NCBI RefSeq assembly: GCF_900105885.1
Contig: NZ_LT629780.1
Coordinates: 1-64,000 of the forward strand
Source: Pseudomonas guangdongensis
GTDB lineage: Bacteria; Pseudomonadota; Gammaproteobacteria; Pseudomonadales; Pseudomonadaceae
DNA length: 64,000 bases
Direction: 5' to 3'
A program made the translations under genes and the position numbers. Under the pieces are notes generated by a model that had not been told where the DNA came from, did no database searches, and was given only the letters and a program-made list of their open reading frames with translations. The stretch's first letter is position 1. Each line of letters begins with the position of its first letter. Positions 29,397 through 37,665 of this stretch are shown here, in pieces.

Positions 29397-30920
29397 ATGG
29401 CCGTGATCAAGCAAGATGACCTGATCCAGAGCGTCGCCGACGCCCTGCAGTACATCTCCTACTACCACCCCGTCGACTTCATCCAGGCCATGCACGAGGC
29501 CTATCTGCGCGAGGAGTCGCCGGCGGCCCGCGACTCGATCGCGCAGATCCTGATCAACTCGCGGATGTGCGCCACCGGCCACCGCCCGATCTGCCAGGAC
29601 ACCGGCATCGTCACCGTGTTCGTCAAGGTCGGCATGGACGTGCAGTGGGACGGCGCCACCATGAGCGTCGACGACATGATCAACGAGGGCGTGCGCCGCG
29701 CCTACAACAACCCGGACAACGTCCTGCGCGCCTCGATCCTCGCCGACCCGGCAGGCAGCCGCAAGAACACCAAGGACAACACTCCGGCGGTCATCCACTA
29801 CTCCCTGGTCCCCGGCGACAAGGTGGAAGTGGACGTCGCGGCCAAGGGCGGCGGCTCGGAGAACAAGTCGAAGATGGGCATGCTCAACCCCTCCGACTCG
29901 ATCGTCGACTGGGTGCTGAAGACCGTCCCGGAAATGGGCGCCGGCTGGTGCCCGCCGGGCATGCTCGGCATCGGCATCGGCGGCACTGCCGAGAAGGCCG
30001 CGCTGATGGCCAAGGAAGTGCTGATGGAGTCCATCGACATCCACGAGCTGAAGGCCCGCGGCCCGCAGAACCGCGTCGAGGAGCTGCGTCTGGAGCTGTT
30101 CGACAAGGTCAACCAGCTGGGCATCGGCGCCCAGGGCCTGGGCGGCCTGACCACCGTGCTCGACGTCAAGATCAAGGACTACCCGACCCACGCCGCCTCG
30201 CTGCCGGTGTGCATCATCCCCAACTGCGCCGCCACCCGTCACGCCCACTTCGTGCTCGACGGCTCCGGTCCCGCCGCGCTGGAAGCGCCGAGTCTCGACG
30301 CCTACCCGGACATCGTCTGGGAAGCCGGCCCGAGCGCCCGCCGCGTCGACCTCGACAGCATCACCCCGGAAGAGGTGCAGAGCTGGAAACCGGGCGAGAC
30401 CATCCTGCTCAACGGCAAGATGCTCACCGGCCGCGACGCCGCGCACAAGCGCATGGTCGACATGCTCAACGCCGGCGAAGAGCTGCCGGTGGACCTCAAG
30501 GGTCGCTTCATCTACTACGTCGGCCCGGTCGATCCGGTGCGTGACGAGGTGGTCGGCCCGGCCGGTCCGACCACCGCGACGCGCATGGACAAGTTCACCC
30601 GCCAGATCCTCGAACAGACCGGTCTGCTCGGCATGATCGGCAAGTCCGAGCGCGGCCCCGTAGCCATCGACGCGATCCGCGACAACAAGGCCGTATATCT
30701 GATGGCCGTCGGCGGCGCCGCCTACCTGGTCGCCCAGGCGATCAAGGGCGCCAAGGTGCTGGCCTTCCCGGAACTGGGCATGGAAGCGATCTACGAGTTC
30801 GAGGTCAAGGACATGCCGGTCACCGTGGCGGTCGACGCCAGCGGCGAGTCGGTGCACATCACCGGCCCGCAGATCTGGCAGCAGAAGATCGCCGACAGCC
30901 TGGCGGTGGAAGTGCAGTAA
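29397..30920 (+). CDS. fumA: Class I fumarate hydratase (4Fe-4S)
   Basis: Iron-sulfur class I fumarase of the TCA cycle, 507 residues. Cluster-binding cysteines are visible in the N-terminal domain (RPICQDTG, GAGWCPPGMLG, IPNCAATRH), and the C-terminal domain contains GRDAAHKRM and YVGPVDPVRDEVVGPAGPTT. This oxygen-sensitive type is distinct from the class II FumC. It is monocistronic: own promoter region, followed by a strong terminator. Confidence 0.95.
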   Translation: MAVIKQDDLIQSVADALQYISYYHPVDFIQAMHEAYLREESPAARDSIAQILINSRMCATGHRPICQDTGIVTVFVKVGMDVQWDGATMSVDDMINEGVRRAYNNPDNVLRASILADPAGSRKNTKDNTPAVIHYSLVPGDKVEVDVAAKGGGSENKSKMGMLNPSDSIVDWVLKTVPEMGAGWCPPGMLGIGIGGTAEKAALMAKEVLMESIDIHELKARGPQNRVEELRLELFDKVNQLGIGAQGLGGLTTVLDVKIKDYPTHAASLPVCIIPNCAATRHAHFVLDGSGPAALEAPSLDAYPDIVWEAGPSARRVDLDSITPEEVQSWKPGETILLNGKMLTGRDAAHKRMVDMLNAGEELPVDLKGRFIYYVGPVDPVRDEVVGPAGPTTATRMDKFTRQILEQTGLLGMIGKSERGPVAIDAIRDNKAVYLMAVGGAAYLVAQAIKGAKVLAFPELGMEAIYEFEVKDMPVTVAVDASGESVHITGPQIWQQKIADSLAVEVQ

Positions 30921-30938
30921 CCCGCGCCAGCGGCTGCA

Positions 30939-30980
30939 CGAAGGCCCGGCCCTCTTCGAGGTGCCGGGCCTTCGTGTTTT
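30939..30980 (+). terminator. Terminator after fumarase gene
   Basis: A 12-bp perfect stem (CGAAGGCCCGGC / GCCGGGCCTTCG) with a 12-nt loop, followed by TGTTTT. It lies 18 bp after the stop. Confidence 0.85.
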
Positions 30981-31080
30981 CGCCAGCACAAAAAAGCCAT
31001 CGCCGCGATAGCGACAATCCAGTTCCTCGCCCGCCCGGCGGCGCCGATCATGGCCGCATTCCCATAACGGAGAACGACCG

Positions 31081-31182
31081 ATGCGCCCGCTCAAGCAACT
31101 CCTCCAGCAGATCCGCCGCCTGCCGCACACGCCGCCCACCGCAGACAGCGCCGGCGAACACCCCAACTTCTGGATGTACTGA
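31081..31182 (+). CDS. Candidate small protein, 33 codons
   Basis: A short ORF between the fumarase terminator and the convergent PLD gene encodes MRPLKQLLQQIRRLPHTP... ending HPNFWMY. GGAG lies 8 nt before the ATG. The N-terminal half is a basic amphipathic helix; the second half is Pro/Ala-rich with an aromatic tail. The stop is 19 bp short of the neighbouring gene end, so the ORF exactly fills the gap. I do not recognise a family. No promoter hexamers stand out upstream. Confidence 0.5.
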   Translation: MRPLKQLLQQIRRLPHTPPTADSAGEHPNFWMY

Positions 31183-31201
31183 CAGCCGGCCCGCGCCGGG
31201 C

Positions 31202-32359
31202 TCAGCGCCAGCGATCCAGCAGGTTGACCACCACCCGGTCCAGCCAGCCCCACAGGCGCTGCGAGGCGCGCTGGTACAGCGGCCTGGCGTGCCAGTCGGC
31301 CAGGCGGATCTCGCGACTGACCGCGAAGTCGTCCTCGAAGCTGCGCGCCAGCGCGCAGGCCAGTTCGGGGTCCAGGGCTTCGAGATTGGCTTCAAGGTTG
31401 TAGCGCAGGGTCCAGTGGTCGAAGTTGCACGAGCCGATGCTCGCCCAGCCGTCCACCAGCACCGCCTTGAGGTGCAGGAAGCGTGGCTGGTACTCGAAGA
31501 TCCGCACGCCGCTCCTGAGCAGGCGCGGATAGTAGCGCTGGCCGGCGTAACGCACCGGCGGATGGTCGGTGAGCCGGCCGGTGAGCAGCAGGCGCACGTC
31601 CACGCCGCGCCGCGCCGCCTTGCGCAGCGCCTTGCGCACCTTCCAGCCGGGTAGGAAATACGGCGTCGCCAGCCAGATGCGCCCGCGCGCATGGGCCAGG
31701 TTGCGCAGCAGGGCGTGCAGGATGTCGCGGTGCTGCTGCGCGTCGGCATAGGCCACCCGCGCCAGCCCGGCGCCCGGCAGGGGCCGCGACGGCAGGTGGG
31801 CGAGCGGGCGGACATGCGGACGCCAGGCGCAGTCGCCGGCACAGGCCTGCCACTGGCGCTCGAACAGGGTCTGCCAGTCGTCGACCACCGCGCCGTGGAT
31901 TTCCACCATCAGCTCGTGCCAGCGGCTCGGCGCAGTCCGCTGCGGCTGCCAGAAGTCGTCGGTGGCGCCGCTGCCGCCGACCCAGGCGATCCGGCCGTCG
32001 ACCAGCAGCAGCTTGCGGTGATCGCGGTAGAGATTGCGCAGGCCGCGGCGCCAGCTCAGCGGGTTGTACCAGCGCAGTTGCACCCCGGCCGCGCGCAGGC
32101 GCTGTGCCAGGCGCCGGCCAAGACCGCGACTGCCGAGAGCGTCGAACAGGCAGCGCACCGTCACGCCGCGCCGCGCCGCGGCGCACAGGCTGTCCACCAG
32201 GCGGCTGGCGCAGGCGCCCTCTTGCAGCAGATAGAGTTCCAGATCGACCTGTGCGCCGGCCGCCTCGATGGCCGCCAGCATCCGCGGGAAGAATTCACCG
32301 CCGTCGATCAGCAGGCGAAACCGGTTGCCCTCGCGCCAGGGGAAAATCTCCGCCTGCAT
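31202..32359 (-). CDS. Phospholipase D-like / cardiolipin synthase family protein
   Basis: 385-residue PLD-superfamily protein with two HKD motifs: HRKLLLVDGRIAWVGG (about 118-133) and HLKAVLVDGWASIGSCNFD (about 300-318). The first half begins with NRFRLLIDGGEFFPRMLAAI, typical of ClsB-type enzymes without N-terminal membrane helices, and the last 20 residues are an amphipathic helix (RLWGWLDRVVVNLLDRW). It probably makes cardiolipin or another phospholipid by transphosphatidylation. The start is uncertain: the ATG at 32359 lacks a good ribosome-binding site; an in-frame ATG at 32446 would add 29 residues. Confidence 0.85.
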   Translation of the reverse strand: MQAEIFPWREGNRFRLLIDGGEFFPRMLAAIEAAGAQVDLELYLLQEGACASRLVDSLCAAARRGVTVRCLFDALGSRGLGRRLAQRLRAAGVQLRWYNPLSWRRGLRNLYRDHRKLLLVDGRIAWVGGSGATDDFWQPQRTAPSRWHELMVEIHGAVVDDWQTLFERQWQACAGDCAWRPHVRPLAHLPSRPLPGAGLARVAYADAQQHRDILHALLRNLAHARGRIWLATPYFLPGWKVRKALRKAARRGVDVRLLLTGRLTDHPPVRYAGQRYYPRLLRSGVRIFEYQPRFLHLKAVLVDGWASIGSCNFDHWTLRYNLEANLEALDPELACALARSFEDDFAVSREIRLADWHARPLYQRASQRLWGWLDRVVVNLLDRWR

Positions 32360-32540
32360 GGCGTCAGCGCCACGCAGGCGGTACGGGTGTTCGGGGCCTT
32401 CCAGGCATCGCGTCCTCGCGCCAGCTCGATATGCTGCCTGCACCATAGCCCGCGCGCCGGCAGCACTCAACCGCAGACGCGAACAGGCCGCCCCGCGCAC
32501 GGCGGAGCGGCCTGTTCCAGTGTCGCGCGGCGCTGGAAAA

Positions 32541-33326
32541 TCAGCGCGGCAGGGCGTAGTCCTCGGGACCGACCAGGTCCATGCCGCACTGCAGCTGGGC
32601 GATCCAGTCGAGGAAGGCATTGATCATCTGCGGCCCGACGAAGGGACGGCCATGCTGCGGCACGATCATCGCCACGTCCATCTTGCGCACCATGTCGGCC
32701 CACAGCCGGCAGACCTTGTTGCCGCCCATGTAGCGACGGTGGAAGCCTTCCATGCTCGGCAGGTGCGCGGCGAAGTCGCTGACCGGCTGGGCGTCGTCGA
32801 CCAGGGAGGCGCCCATGTCGCCGGAGAAGAGGATCTTGCTCACCGGGTCGTAGATCTGGAAGTTGCCCACCGAGTGCAGGAAGTGCGCCGGCACCGCGGT
32901 GAGGTGGCAGTCGCCGAGCGGCAGCTGCTGGCCGCGGTCGGGCAGGGCGATGATCCGGTCGAAGGTGGAGATGCCGTGGCTGACCGCCAGGTAGCTGGCG
33001 GTCAGGTGCGGCAGGAAGCGCGCCCACAGCCGCGAGCAGATGACCTTGGCCTTGGTGTGCAGCAGCCACTTGTCCAGCGCGGCGATGATGTCCGGGTCCT
33101 GGTGGGAGGCGAAGATGTAGGTCAGGTCCTGCACCGGCATGCGCTTGGACAGCTCCAGCGACAGCGGCGTGTAGGTCAGGTCGCCGCCCGGATCGAGCAG
33201 CATGTACTCGCCGCTGTCGACGATCAGGAACTGGTTGGTCTGCACGCCTTCCCCGGTGACCAGGTTATCGAAGCACAGGCATTGGTGGGTACCGTTATCA
33301 AACAGGACGATGGGCTCGCGGCGCAT
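32541..33326 (-). CDS. Metallo-beta-lactamase-fold protein, ROO/FprA-like diiron (ODP) type
   Basis: 261-residue MBL-fold protein resembling the diiron domain of flavodiiron proteins, without the flavodoxin domain. Metal-binding segments are ASHQDPDII (H-x-D-x-D), PAHFLHSVGNF, LFSGDMGASL and VPQHGRPFVG, spaced as in the oxygen-binding diiron family. The N terminus has TNQFLIVDSGEYMLLDPGG. Related proteins bind O2 or reduce NO/O2 with a separate electron donor; some act as sensors. It is a single gene, divergent from olsB. No redox partner is adjacent, so function remains open. Confidence 0.82.
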   Translation of the reverse strand: MRREPIVLFDNGTHQCLCFDNLVTGEGVQTNQFLIVDSGEYMLLDPGGDLTYTPLSLELSKRMPVQDLTYIFASHQDPDIIAALDKWLLHTKAKVICSRLWARFLPHLTASYLAVSHGISTFDRIIALPDRGQQLPLGDCHLTAVPAHFLHSVGNFQIYDPVSKILFSGDMGASLVDDAQPVSDFAAHLPSMEGFHRRYMGGNKVCRLWADMVRKMDVAMIVPQHGRPFVGPQMINAFLDWIAQLQCGMDLVGPEDYALPR

Positions 33327-33441
33327 GATTACCTCGGGTTCAGGAGCCGGCGCAGAGTAACCAGAGCGCCGACGAACGGACGCTGACCTGCATCAAGCGC
33401 CCCGCCGACACCGACCGACCCGGCAGTGGATGTGTGGCGCC

Positions 33442-33496
33442 GGTCACAGAAGCATCACCCGCAGGTCACCGCAGCGACACAGGCGCCTCCTAGCAT
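33442..33496 (+). promoter_or_regulatory. Pho-box array and promoter for olsBA
   Basis: Four 7-bp units with an 11-bp period: CGGTCAC, GCATCAC, AGGTCAC, GCGACAC (33442-33481 region), matching the spacing of PhoB direct repeats. A TAGCAT -10 (33491-33496) begins 10 bp after the last unit, as in PhoB-dependent promoters that lack a -35. Transcription would start about 45 nt before the olsB ATG. Confidence 0.6.
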
Positions 33497-33546
33497 GGCC
33501 CGGCACCCTACAGGAAGCCGCGGCCCGCGCCGCGCGGAGGTACTGC

Positions 33547-34305
33547 ATGTCACGCCCTGCCCTCTTCTCCCGCGACACCCCCACCCAGCGCCGCCTGCAG
33601 GCCGAGCGCCTGCACGGCAGCGAGGCGCTGTTCGAAGCCCAGGCCCTGCGTTACCGCGTGTTCGGCCAGGAATGCGGCGCCCGCCTGGACGGCGCCGGGC
33701 TGGAGCTCGATTGCGACGGCTTCGACGCCCACTGCAGCCACCTGGGCGTGCGCGACCTGGCCAGCGGCGCGCTGGTCGCCACCACCCGCCTGCTCGACCA
33801 GGACACCGCCCGGCGCCTCGGACGCTTCTACAGCGAAGGCGAATTCCGCCTGCACGGCCTCGGCCGCCTGCAGGGGCCGGTGCTGGAGATCGGTCGCACC
33901 TGCGTGGCCGCCGGCTACCGCAACGGCGCCACCATCGCGGTGCTGTGGAGCCTGCTGGCGGAAATCCTCAACGAGGGCGACTACCGCTACCTGATCGGCT
34001 GCGCCAGCATCCCCATGCAGGACGGCGGCATCCAGGCCCGCGCGGTGATGCAGCGCCTGCGCGAACATCACCTGTGCCAGGAGCCTGTGCGCGCCGAGCC
34101 GCGCCAGCCGCTGCCGGCGCTGGCGGTGCCGGACAACCTCAGCGCCGAGCTGCCGCCGCTGCTCAAGGCCTACATGCGCCTGGGCGCCAAGGTCTGCGGA
34201 GAGCCGTGCTGGGACCCGGACTTCCAGGTCGCCGACCTGTTCATCCTGCTCAAGCGCGACGAGCTGTGCCCGCGTTACGCCCGCCACTTCAAGGCGGCCG
34301 GCTGA
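33547..34305 (+). CDS. olsB: L-ornithine N-alpha-acyltransferase OlsB
   Basis: First enzyme of ornithine-lipid synthesis: it transfers 3-hydroxyacyl from ACP to ornithine, giving lyso-ornithine lipid. The 252 residues have the GNAT/autoinducer-synthase-like fold with [17 protein letters not shown] (about 29-45), [38 protein letters not shown] and [13 protein letters not shown] lies 6 nt before the ATG at 33547. The stop overlaps the olsA ATG (TGATG). The promoter carries a Pho-box array, consistent with replacement of phospholipids by ornithine lipids under phosphate limitation. Confidence 0.92.
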   Translation: MSRPALFSRDTPTQRRLQAERLHGSEALFEAQALRYRVFGQECGARLDGAGLELDCDGFDAHCSHLGVRDLASGALVATTRLLDQDTARRLGRFYSEGEFRLHGLGRLQGPVLEIGRTCVAAGYRNGATIAVLWSLLAEILNEGDYRYLIGCASIPMQDGGIQARAVMQRLREHHLCQEPVRAEPRQPLPALAVPDNLSAELPPLLKAYMRLGAKVCGEPCWDPDFQVADLFILLKRDELCPRYARHFKAAG

Positions 34306-35069
34306 TGGTCCGCCTGCGTCTGTGCGGGCGCCTGCTGCGCCTGAGCCTGGTGCTCGCCGAAGGCAGCCTGTACGCCGCCGCCCTCGCCCTGCGCGAGCGC
34401 CTCGGCGGCGCGCCGCCGACCGCGCTGCGCCAGCGCCTGACCTGGCGCTTCATGCGCCACCTGCGCGCGGCCCTGCCCTTCGAGGTACAGGTACGCGGCC
34501 GCCTGCCGGACGGCCCGGCGCTGTGGCTGGCCAACCACGTGTCCTGGACCGACATCACCGTGCTCGGCGCGCTCTGCCCGCTGTCGTTCCTGGCCAAGGC
34601 CGAGGTGGCCCAGTGGCCGCTGGCCGGCTGGCTGGCGCGCCAGGCCGGCACCCTGTTCATTCGCCGCGGCGCCAGCGGCGATCTGGGCGAGCAGCTCGCC
34701 GTCCATCTGCAGCACGGCCATCCGCTGGCGCTGTTCCCCGAGGGCACCAGCTCCGATGGCCGCGACGTGCTGCGCTTCCACCCGCGCCTGCTGGCCGCCG
34801 CGGTGGCCAGCGGCGCGCCGATCCAGCCGGTGGCACTGCGCTACCGCCGCCACGGCCAGCGCGATGCACTGGCGCCCTTCGTCGACGACGACACGCTGCC
34901 CGCCCACCTGCTGCGCCTGCTCGGCGCCGAGCGCGCGCAGGTCGAGGTGATCCTCCTGCCGCCGCTGGACAGCACCGCGCTCGCACGCAGCGAACTGGCC
35001 CGCCGCAGCCATGCGGCCATCGCCGCGGCGGTGGTCGATGCCGCGCCGCCGAGCCAGGCCGCCGCCTGA
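34305..35069 (+). CDS. olsA: Lyso-ornithine lipid O-acyltransferase OlsA
   Basis: PlsC-family 1-acyl-glycerol-phosphate acyltransferase-like enzyme of 254 residues that adds the second acyl chain to lyso-ornithine lipid. It has an N-terminal hydrophobic segment, the catalytic HX4D motif NHVSWTD (about 75-81), the substrate-binding TLFIRRG, and FPEGTSSDG (about 143-151). Its ATG overlaps the olsB stop, so the two are translationally coupled. Reading the frame further upstream would run through olsB and is rejected. Confidence 0.92.
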   Translation: MVRLRLCGRLLRLSLVLAEGSLYAAALALRERLGGAPPTALRQRLTWRFMRHLRAALPFEVQVRGRLPDGPALWLANHVSWTDITVLGALCPLSFLAKAEVAQWPLAGWLARQAGTLFIRRGASGDLGEQLAVHLQHGHPLALFPEGTSSDGRDVLRFHPRLLAAAVASGAPIQPVALRYRRHGQRDALAPFVDDDTLPAHLLRLLGAERAQVEVILLPPLDSTALARSELARRSHAAIAAAVVDAAPPSQAAA

Positions 35070-35148
35070 GCGCAACCCACACCCTCGAACCTCTCGAACA
35101 CGCACCTGCACGGTCGGCATAAGCAAGGCGCGGCTGAGTCCTCATCGA

Positions 35149-35200
35149 TATTTGTAAATCGCGAAATACCGATATAAGGTTCGCTCCATCGCGATAAACC
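35149..35200 (+). promoter_or_regulatory. Operator/promoter region of the ArsR-reductase pair
   Basis: An AT-rich island in otherwise GC-rich DNA. It contains TATTT-N10-AAATA (35149-35168), a direct repeat ATCGCGAAATACC / ATCGCGATAAACC (35158-35170 and 35188-35200), and TTGTAA-N15-TATAAG as possible -35/-10. It is likely bound by the ArsR protein encoded just downstream. Confidence 0.5.
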
Positions 35201-35214
35201 ATTACAGCCACCCC

Positions 35215-35517
35215 ATGTCATTCGATACCGACGAAATCATCAAGGCCCTGGCCCACCCCGTGCGCCGCGAGATCCTCCACTGGCTGAAGGAGCCCGAACG
35301 CCACTTCGCCGATCAGGAGCACTCGCTGGAACTGGGGGTGTGCGCCGGAATGATCGACCGCCGCACCGGCCTGTCGCAGTCCACCGTCTCGGCACACCTG
35401 GCGACCCTGCAGCGCGCCGGCCTGGTGACCAGCCGCAAGGTCGGCCAGTGGCACTTCTTCAAGCGCAACGAGGACCTCATCCGGGTCTTCCTGCGTCGGC
35501 TCGACGACGAACTCTGA
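35215..35517 (+). CDS. ArsR-family transcriptional regulator (PyeR-like)
   Basis: 100-residue winged-helix regulator: IIKALAHPVRREILHWLKEP (about 8-27) and the recognition helix TGLSQSTVSAHLATLQRAGLV (about 51-71). The metal-binding ELCVCDL motif of metal sensors is absent. A single cysteine (Cys43, in LELGVCAGMI) lies before the recognition helix, so thiol-based sensing of electrophiles is possible. It precedes an old-yellow-enzyme gene by 25 bp. In P. aeruginosa I recall a pyeR-pyeM-xenB operon of this kind; here no transporter gene lies between. Confidence 0.88.
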   Translation: MSFDTDEIIKALAHPVRREILHWLKEPERHFADQEHSLELGVCAGMIDRRTGLSQSTVSAHLATLQRAGLVTSRKVGQWHFFKRNEDLIRVFLRRLDDEL

Positions 35518-35542
35518 CTTCATCCCCGCAAGGAAACCGACC

Positions 35543-36592
35543 ATGCCGACTCTGTTCGACCCCCTCCAGGCAGGCGACCTGCACCTGCCCAACCGCATCG
35601 TCATGGCGCCGCTGACCCGCTGCCGCGCCGAGCCCGGCCGCGTGCCCGGCGCGCTGATGGCCGAGTACTACGTGCAGCGCGCCAGCGCCGGCCTGATCAT
35701 CAGCGAAGCCACCTCGGTGACGCCGCTGGGCGTCGGCTATCCGGACACCCCCGGCATCTGGAACGAGGAACAGGTGCGCGGCTGGAAGAACGTCACCGAC
35801 GCGGTGCACGCCGCCGGCGGGCGCATCGTCCTGCAGCTGTGGCACGTCGGGCGGATTTCCGACCCCTGCTACCTGGACGGCCAACTGCCGGTGGCGCCCA
35901 GCGCCATCCAGCCCAAGGGCCATGTCAGCCTGGTGCGGCCGATCCGCGATTACGTCACCCCGCGCGCGCTGGAAACCGCCGAGATTCCTGGCATCGTCGA
36001 GGCCTATCGCCAGGGCGCGGCCAACGCCAAGGCCGCCGGCTTCGACGGCGTGGAGATCCATGCCGCCAACGGCTACCTGCTCGACCAGTTCCTCCAGGAC
36101 AGCACCAACCAGCGCAGCGACGCCTACGGCGGCACGCTGGAGAACCGTGCGCGCCTGCTGCTGGAAGTCACCGACGCCTGCGTCGGCGTCTGGGGCGCCG
36201 GCCGCGTCGGCGTGCACCTGGCGCCGCGCGCCGACGCCCACGACATGGGCGACAGCGACCGCGCTGCGACCTTCGGCTACGTCGCCCGCGAACTGGGCAA
36301 GCGCGGCATCGCCTTCCTCTGCACCCGCGAGCACGAGGCCGACGACAGCCTGACCCCGCAGCTGAAGGAAGCCTTCGGCGGCGTGGTGATCGCCAACGAG
36401 CGCTTCGACAAGGCCCAGGCCAACCGCTGGCTGGCCGAGGGCAAGGCCGATGCGGTGGCCTTCGGCGTGCCCTTCATCGCCAACCCCGACCTGCCGGCGC
36501 GCCTGGCCGCCGATGCACCGCTGAACCAGGCCGACAGCAGCACCTTCTACGCCTCCGGGCCGGTCGGCTACCTCGACTACCCGACGCTCTGA
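35543..36592 (+). CDS. xenB: Old yellow enzyme family reductase (XenB/NemA-like)
   Basis: FMN-dependent ene-reductase of 349 residues that reduces activated alkenes, N-ethylmaleimide and nitro compounds with NAD(P)H. Family features: FDPLQAGDLHLPNRIVMAPL start, PLTRCRA, QLWHVGRIS, the substrate-binding H173-x2-N176 (HAANGYLL), and the phosphate-binding C-terminal GVPFIANPDLP. It is cotranscribed with the ArsR gene 25 bp upstream and followed by a hairpin (36602-36622). Electrophile detoxification under ArsR control is the likely role. Confidence 0.9.
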   Translation: MPTLFDPLQAGDLHLPNRIVMAPLTRCRAEPGRVPGALMAEYYVQRASAGLIISEATSVTPLGVGYPDTPGIWNEEQVRGWKNVTDAVHAAGGRIVLQLWHVGRISDPCYLDGQLPVAPSAIQPKGHVSLVRPIRDYVTPRALETAEIPGIVEAYRQGAANAKAAGFDGVEIHAANGYLLDQFLQDSTNQRSDAYGGTLENRARLLLEVTDACVGVWGAGRVGVHLAPRADAHDMGDSDRAATFGYVARELGKRGIAFLCTREHEADDSLTPQLKEAFGGVVIANERFDKAQANRWLAEGKADAVAFGVPFIANPDLPARLAADAPLNQADSSTFYASGPVGYLDYPTL

Positions 36593-36601
36593 AACGCCCG
36601 C

Positions 36602-36622
36602 GCCCGGCCGCAACGGCCGGGC
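36602..36622. terminator. Hairpin between convergent genes
   Basis: A 9-bp perfect stem GCCCGGCCG / CGGCCGGGC with loop CAA; followed by CTTCCCTC on the plus strand. It lies between the reductase gene and the coiled-coil gene and probably ends the former. Confidence 0.5.
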
Positions 36623-36628
36623 CTTCCC

Positions 36629-37468
36629 TCAGCGCGCGTCGATCTGCTGCTGCAGGTTCTGCACCTGCCCCTGCAACGTGGTGATGGTGCGGTTGACCTG
36701 GGCGCGGAAGGCATCGAACTCGGCGCTGCCGCCGGCCCCGCCCGCTGCCGCCGGGCGATTGTCCAGCTGGCTGCGCAGCACCAGCAGATCCTCTTCGAGC
36801 CGGGCGATGGCCTGCGCCGGATTGCCCTGTTTCTTCAGCGCCGCCAGTTCCCCGGTCAGGCCCTGCAGGCGGCCGTCCAGGCGCGTCACCTCGGCCTGTG
36901 CGGCCTTCAGCGCGGCCTGCTCGCCGGCCAGCCCCTTGAGCCGTTCCTCCAGACTCGCCAGCGTCTGCTGCTGCACCTGCACAGCAGCGGCCAGCCGGCT
37001 CGCCGCCTCCTCGCGGCCCTGCAGCTCGCCGCGTACCTGCTCCAGCTGACGCGCCTGGGCGCTGCGCTGCTCGGCGGCGCCCTGCTCGCGGCGGGTCAGC
37101 TCGGCCAGGCGGCTCTCCAGCTGCTTGAGGCGCAGCTTGAGTGCCTCGCTCTCGCTGGTGACGGTGGATTCGGCGGCCACCACCTGGCCGGAAATGTCCT
37201 TGAGCTGGCCGGCGGCGTCCTCGCTGATCCGCGCGAAGATTTCCTGGGTGGCGACCAGTTGCCGGGCCATGCGCTCCAGCTCGCGCTGGCTCCACCAGCC
37301 CAGCGCCGCCAGCGCCAGCGTCAGCACCAGCAGCAGGCCCCACAGGGCCAGCGGTGCGCCGCGCGACGGCCGGACCGCGCCGCGCTCCACGGCAGCGGGC
37401 GATTCGCGCTGCTCGGACACCAGGCTGGGCAGGGCGTCGTCCAGTTCGTCGAGTGAGTCGTTACGCAT
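36629..37468 (-). CDS. Single-pass membrane protein with long coiled coil
   Basis: 279 residues: cytoplasmic N terminus (MRNDSLDELDDALPSLVSEQ), one transmembrane helix (about 41-59, LALWGLLLVLTLALAALGWW), and about 200 residues of predicted periplasmic coiled coil (SEALKLRLKQLESRLAELTR; QTLASLEERLKGLAGEQ; ARLEEDLLVLRSQLD), ending TLQGQVQNLQQQIDAR. No catalytic motif is visible. It is reminiscent of ATPase-like or Smc-like hypothetical proteins in Pseudomonas. Function unknown; structural or scaffold roles are possible. Confidence 0.75.
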   Translation of the reverse strand: MRNDSLDELDDALPSLVSEQRESPAAVERGAVRPSRGAPLALWGLLLVLTLALAALGWWSQRELERMARQLVATQEIFARISEDAAGQLKDISGQVVAAESTVTSESEALKLRLKQLESRLAELTRREQGAAEQRSAQARQLEQVRGELQGREEAASRLAAAVQVQQQTLASLEERLKGLAGEQAALKAAQAEVTRLDGRLQGLTGELAALKKQGNPAQAIARLEEDLLVLRSQLDNRPAAAGGAGGSAEFDAFRAQVNRTITTLQGQVQNLQQQIDAR

Positions 37469-37665
37469 GGGCAGGGCCACCTGTGGGCGAATCCGAAGGC
37501 GCCCAGTATAACGCCGGGCCCTGCCACGGCGCCGGCGCACCAGCCTGCGACAGGCCGGCACCGCCATGGGGCACGCACCCGGCCGCATCTTGCGGCGCAC
37601 GGCCGGAAAAGGACTGGAACGCAACTTGCTTGATCCTCGGTGGGCTGGACGCCGGAGGAGATCTC

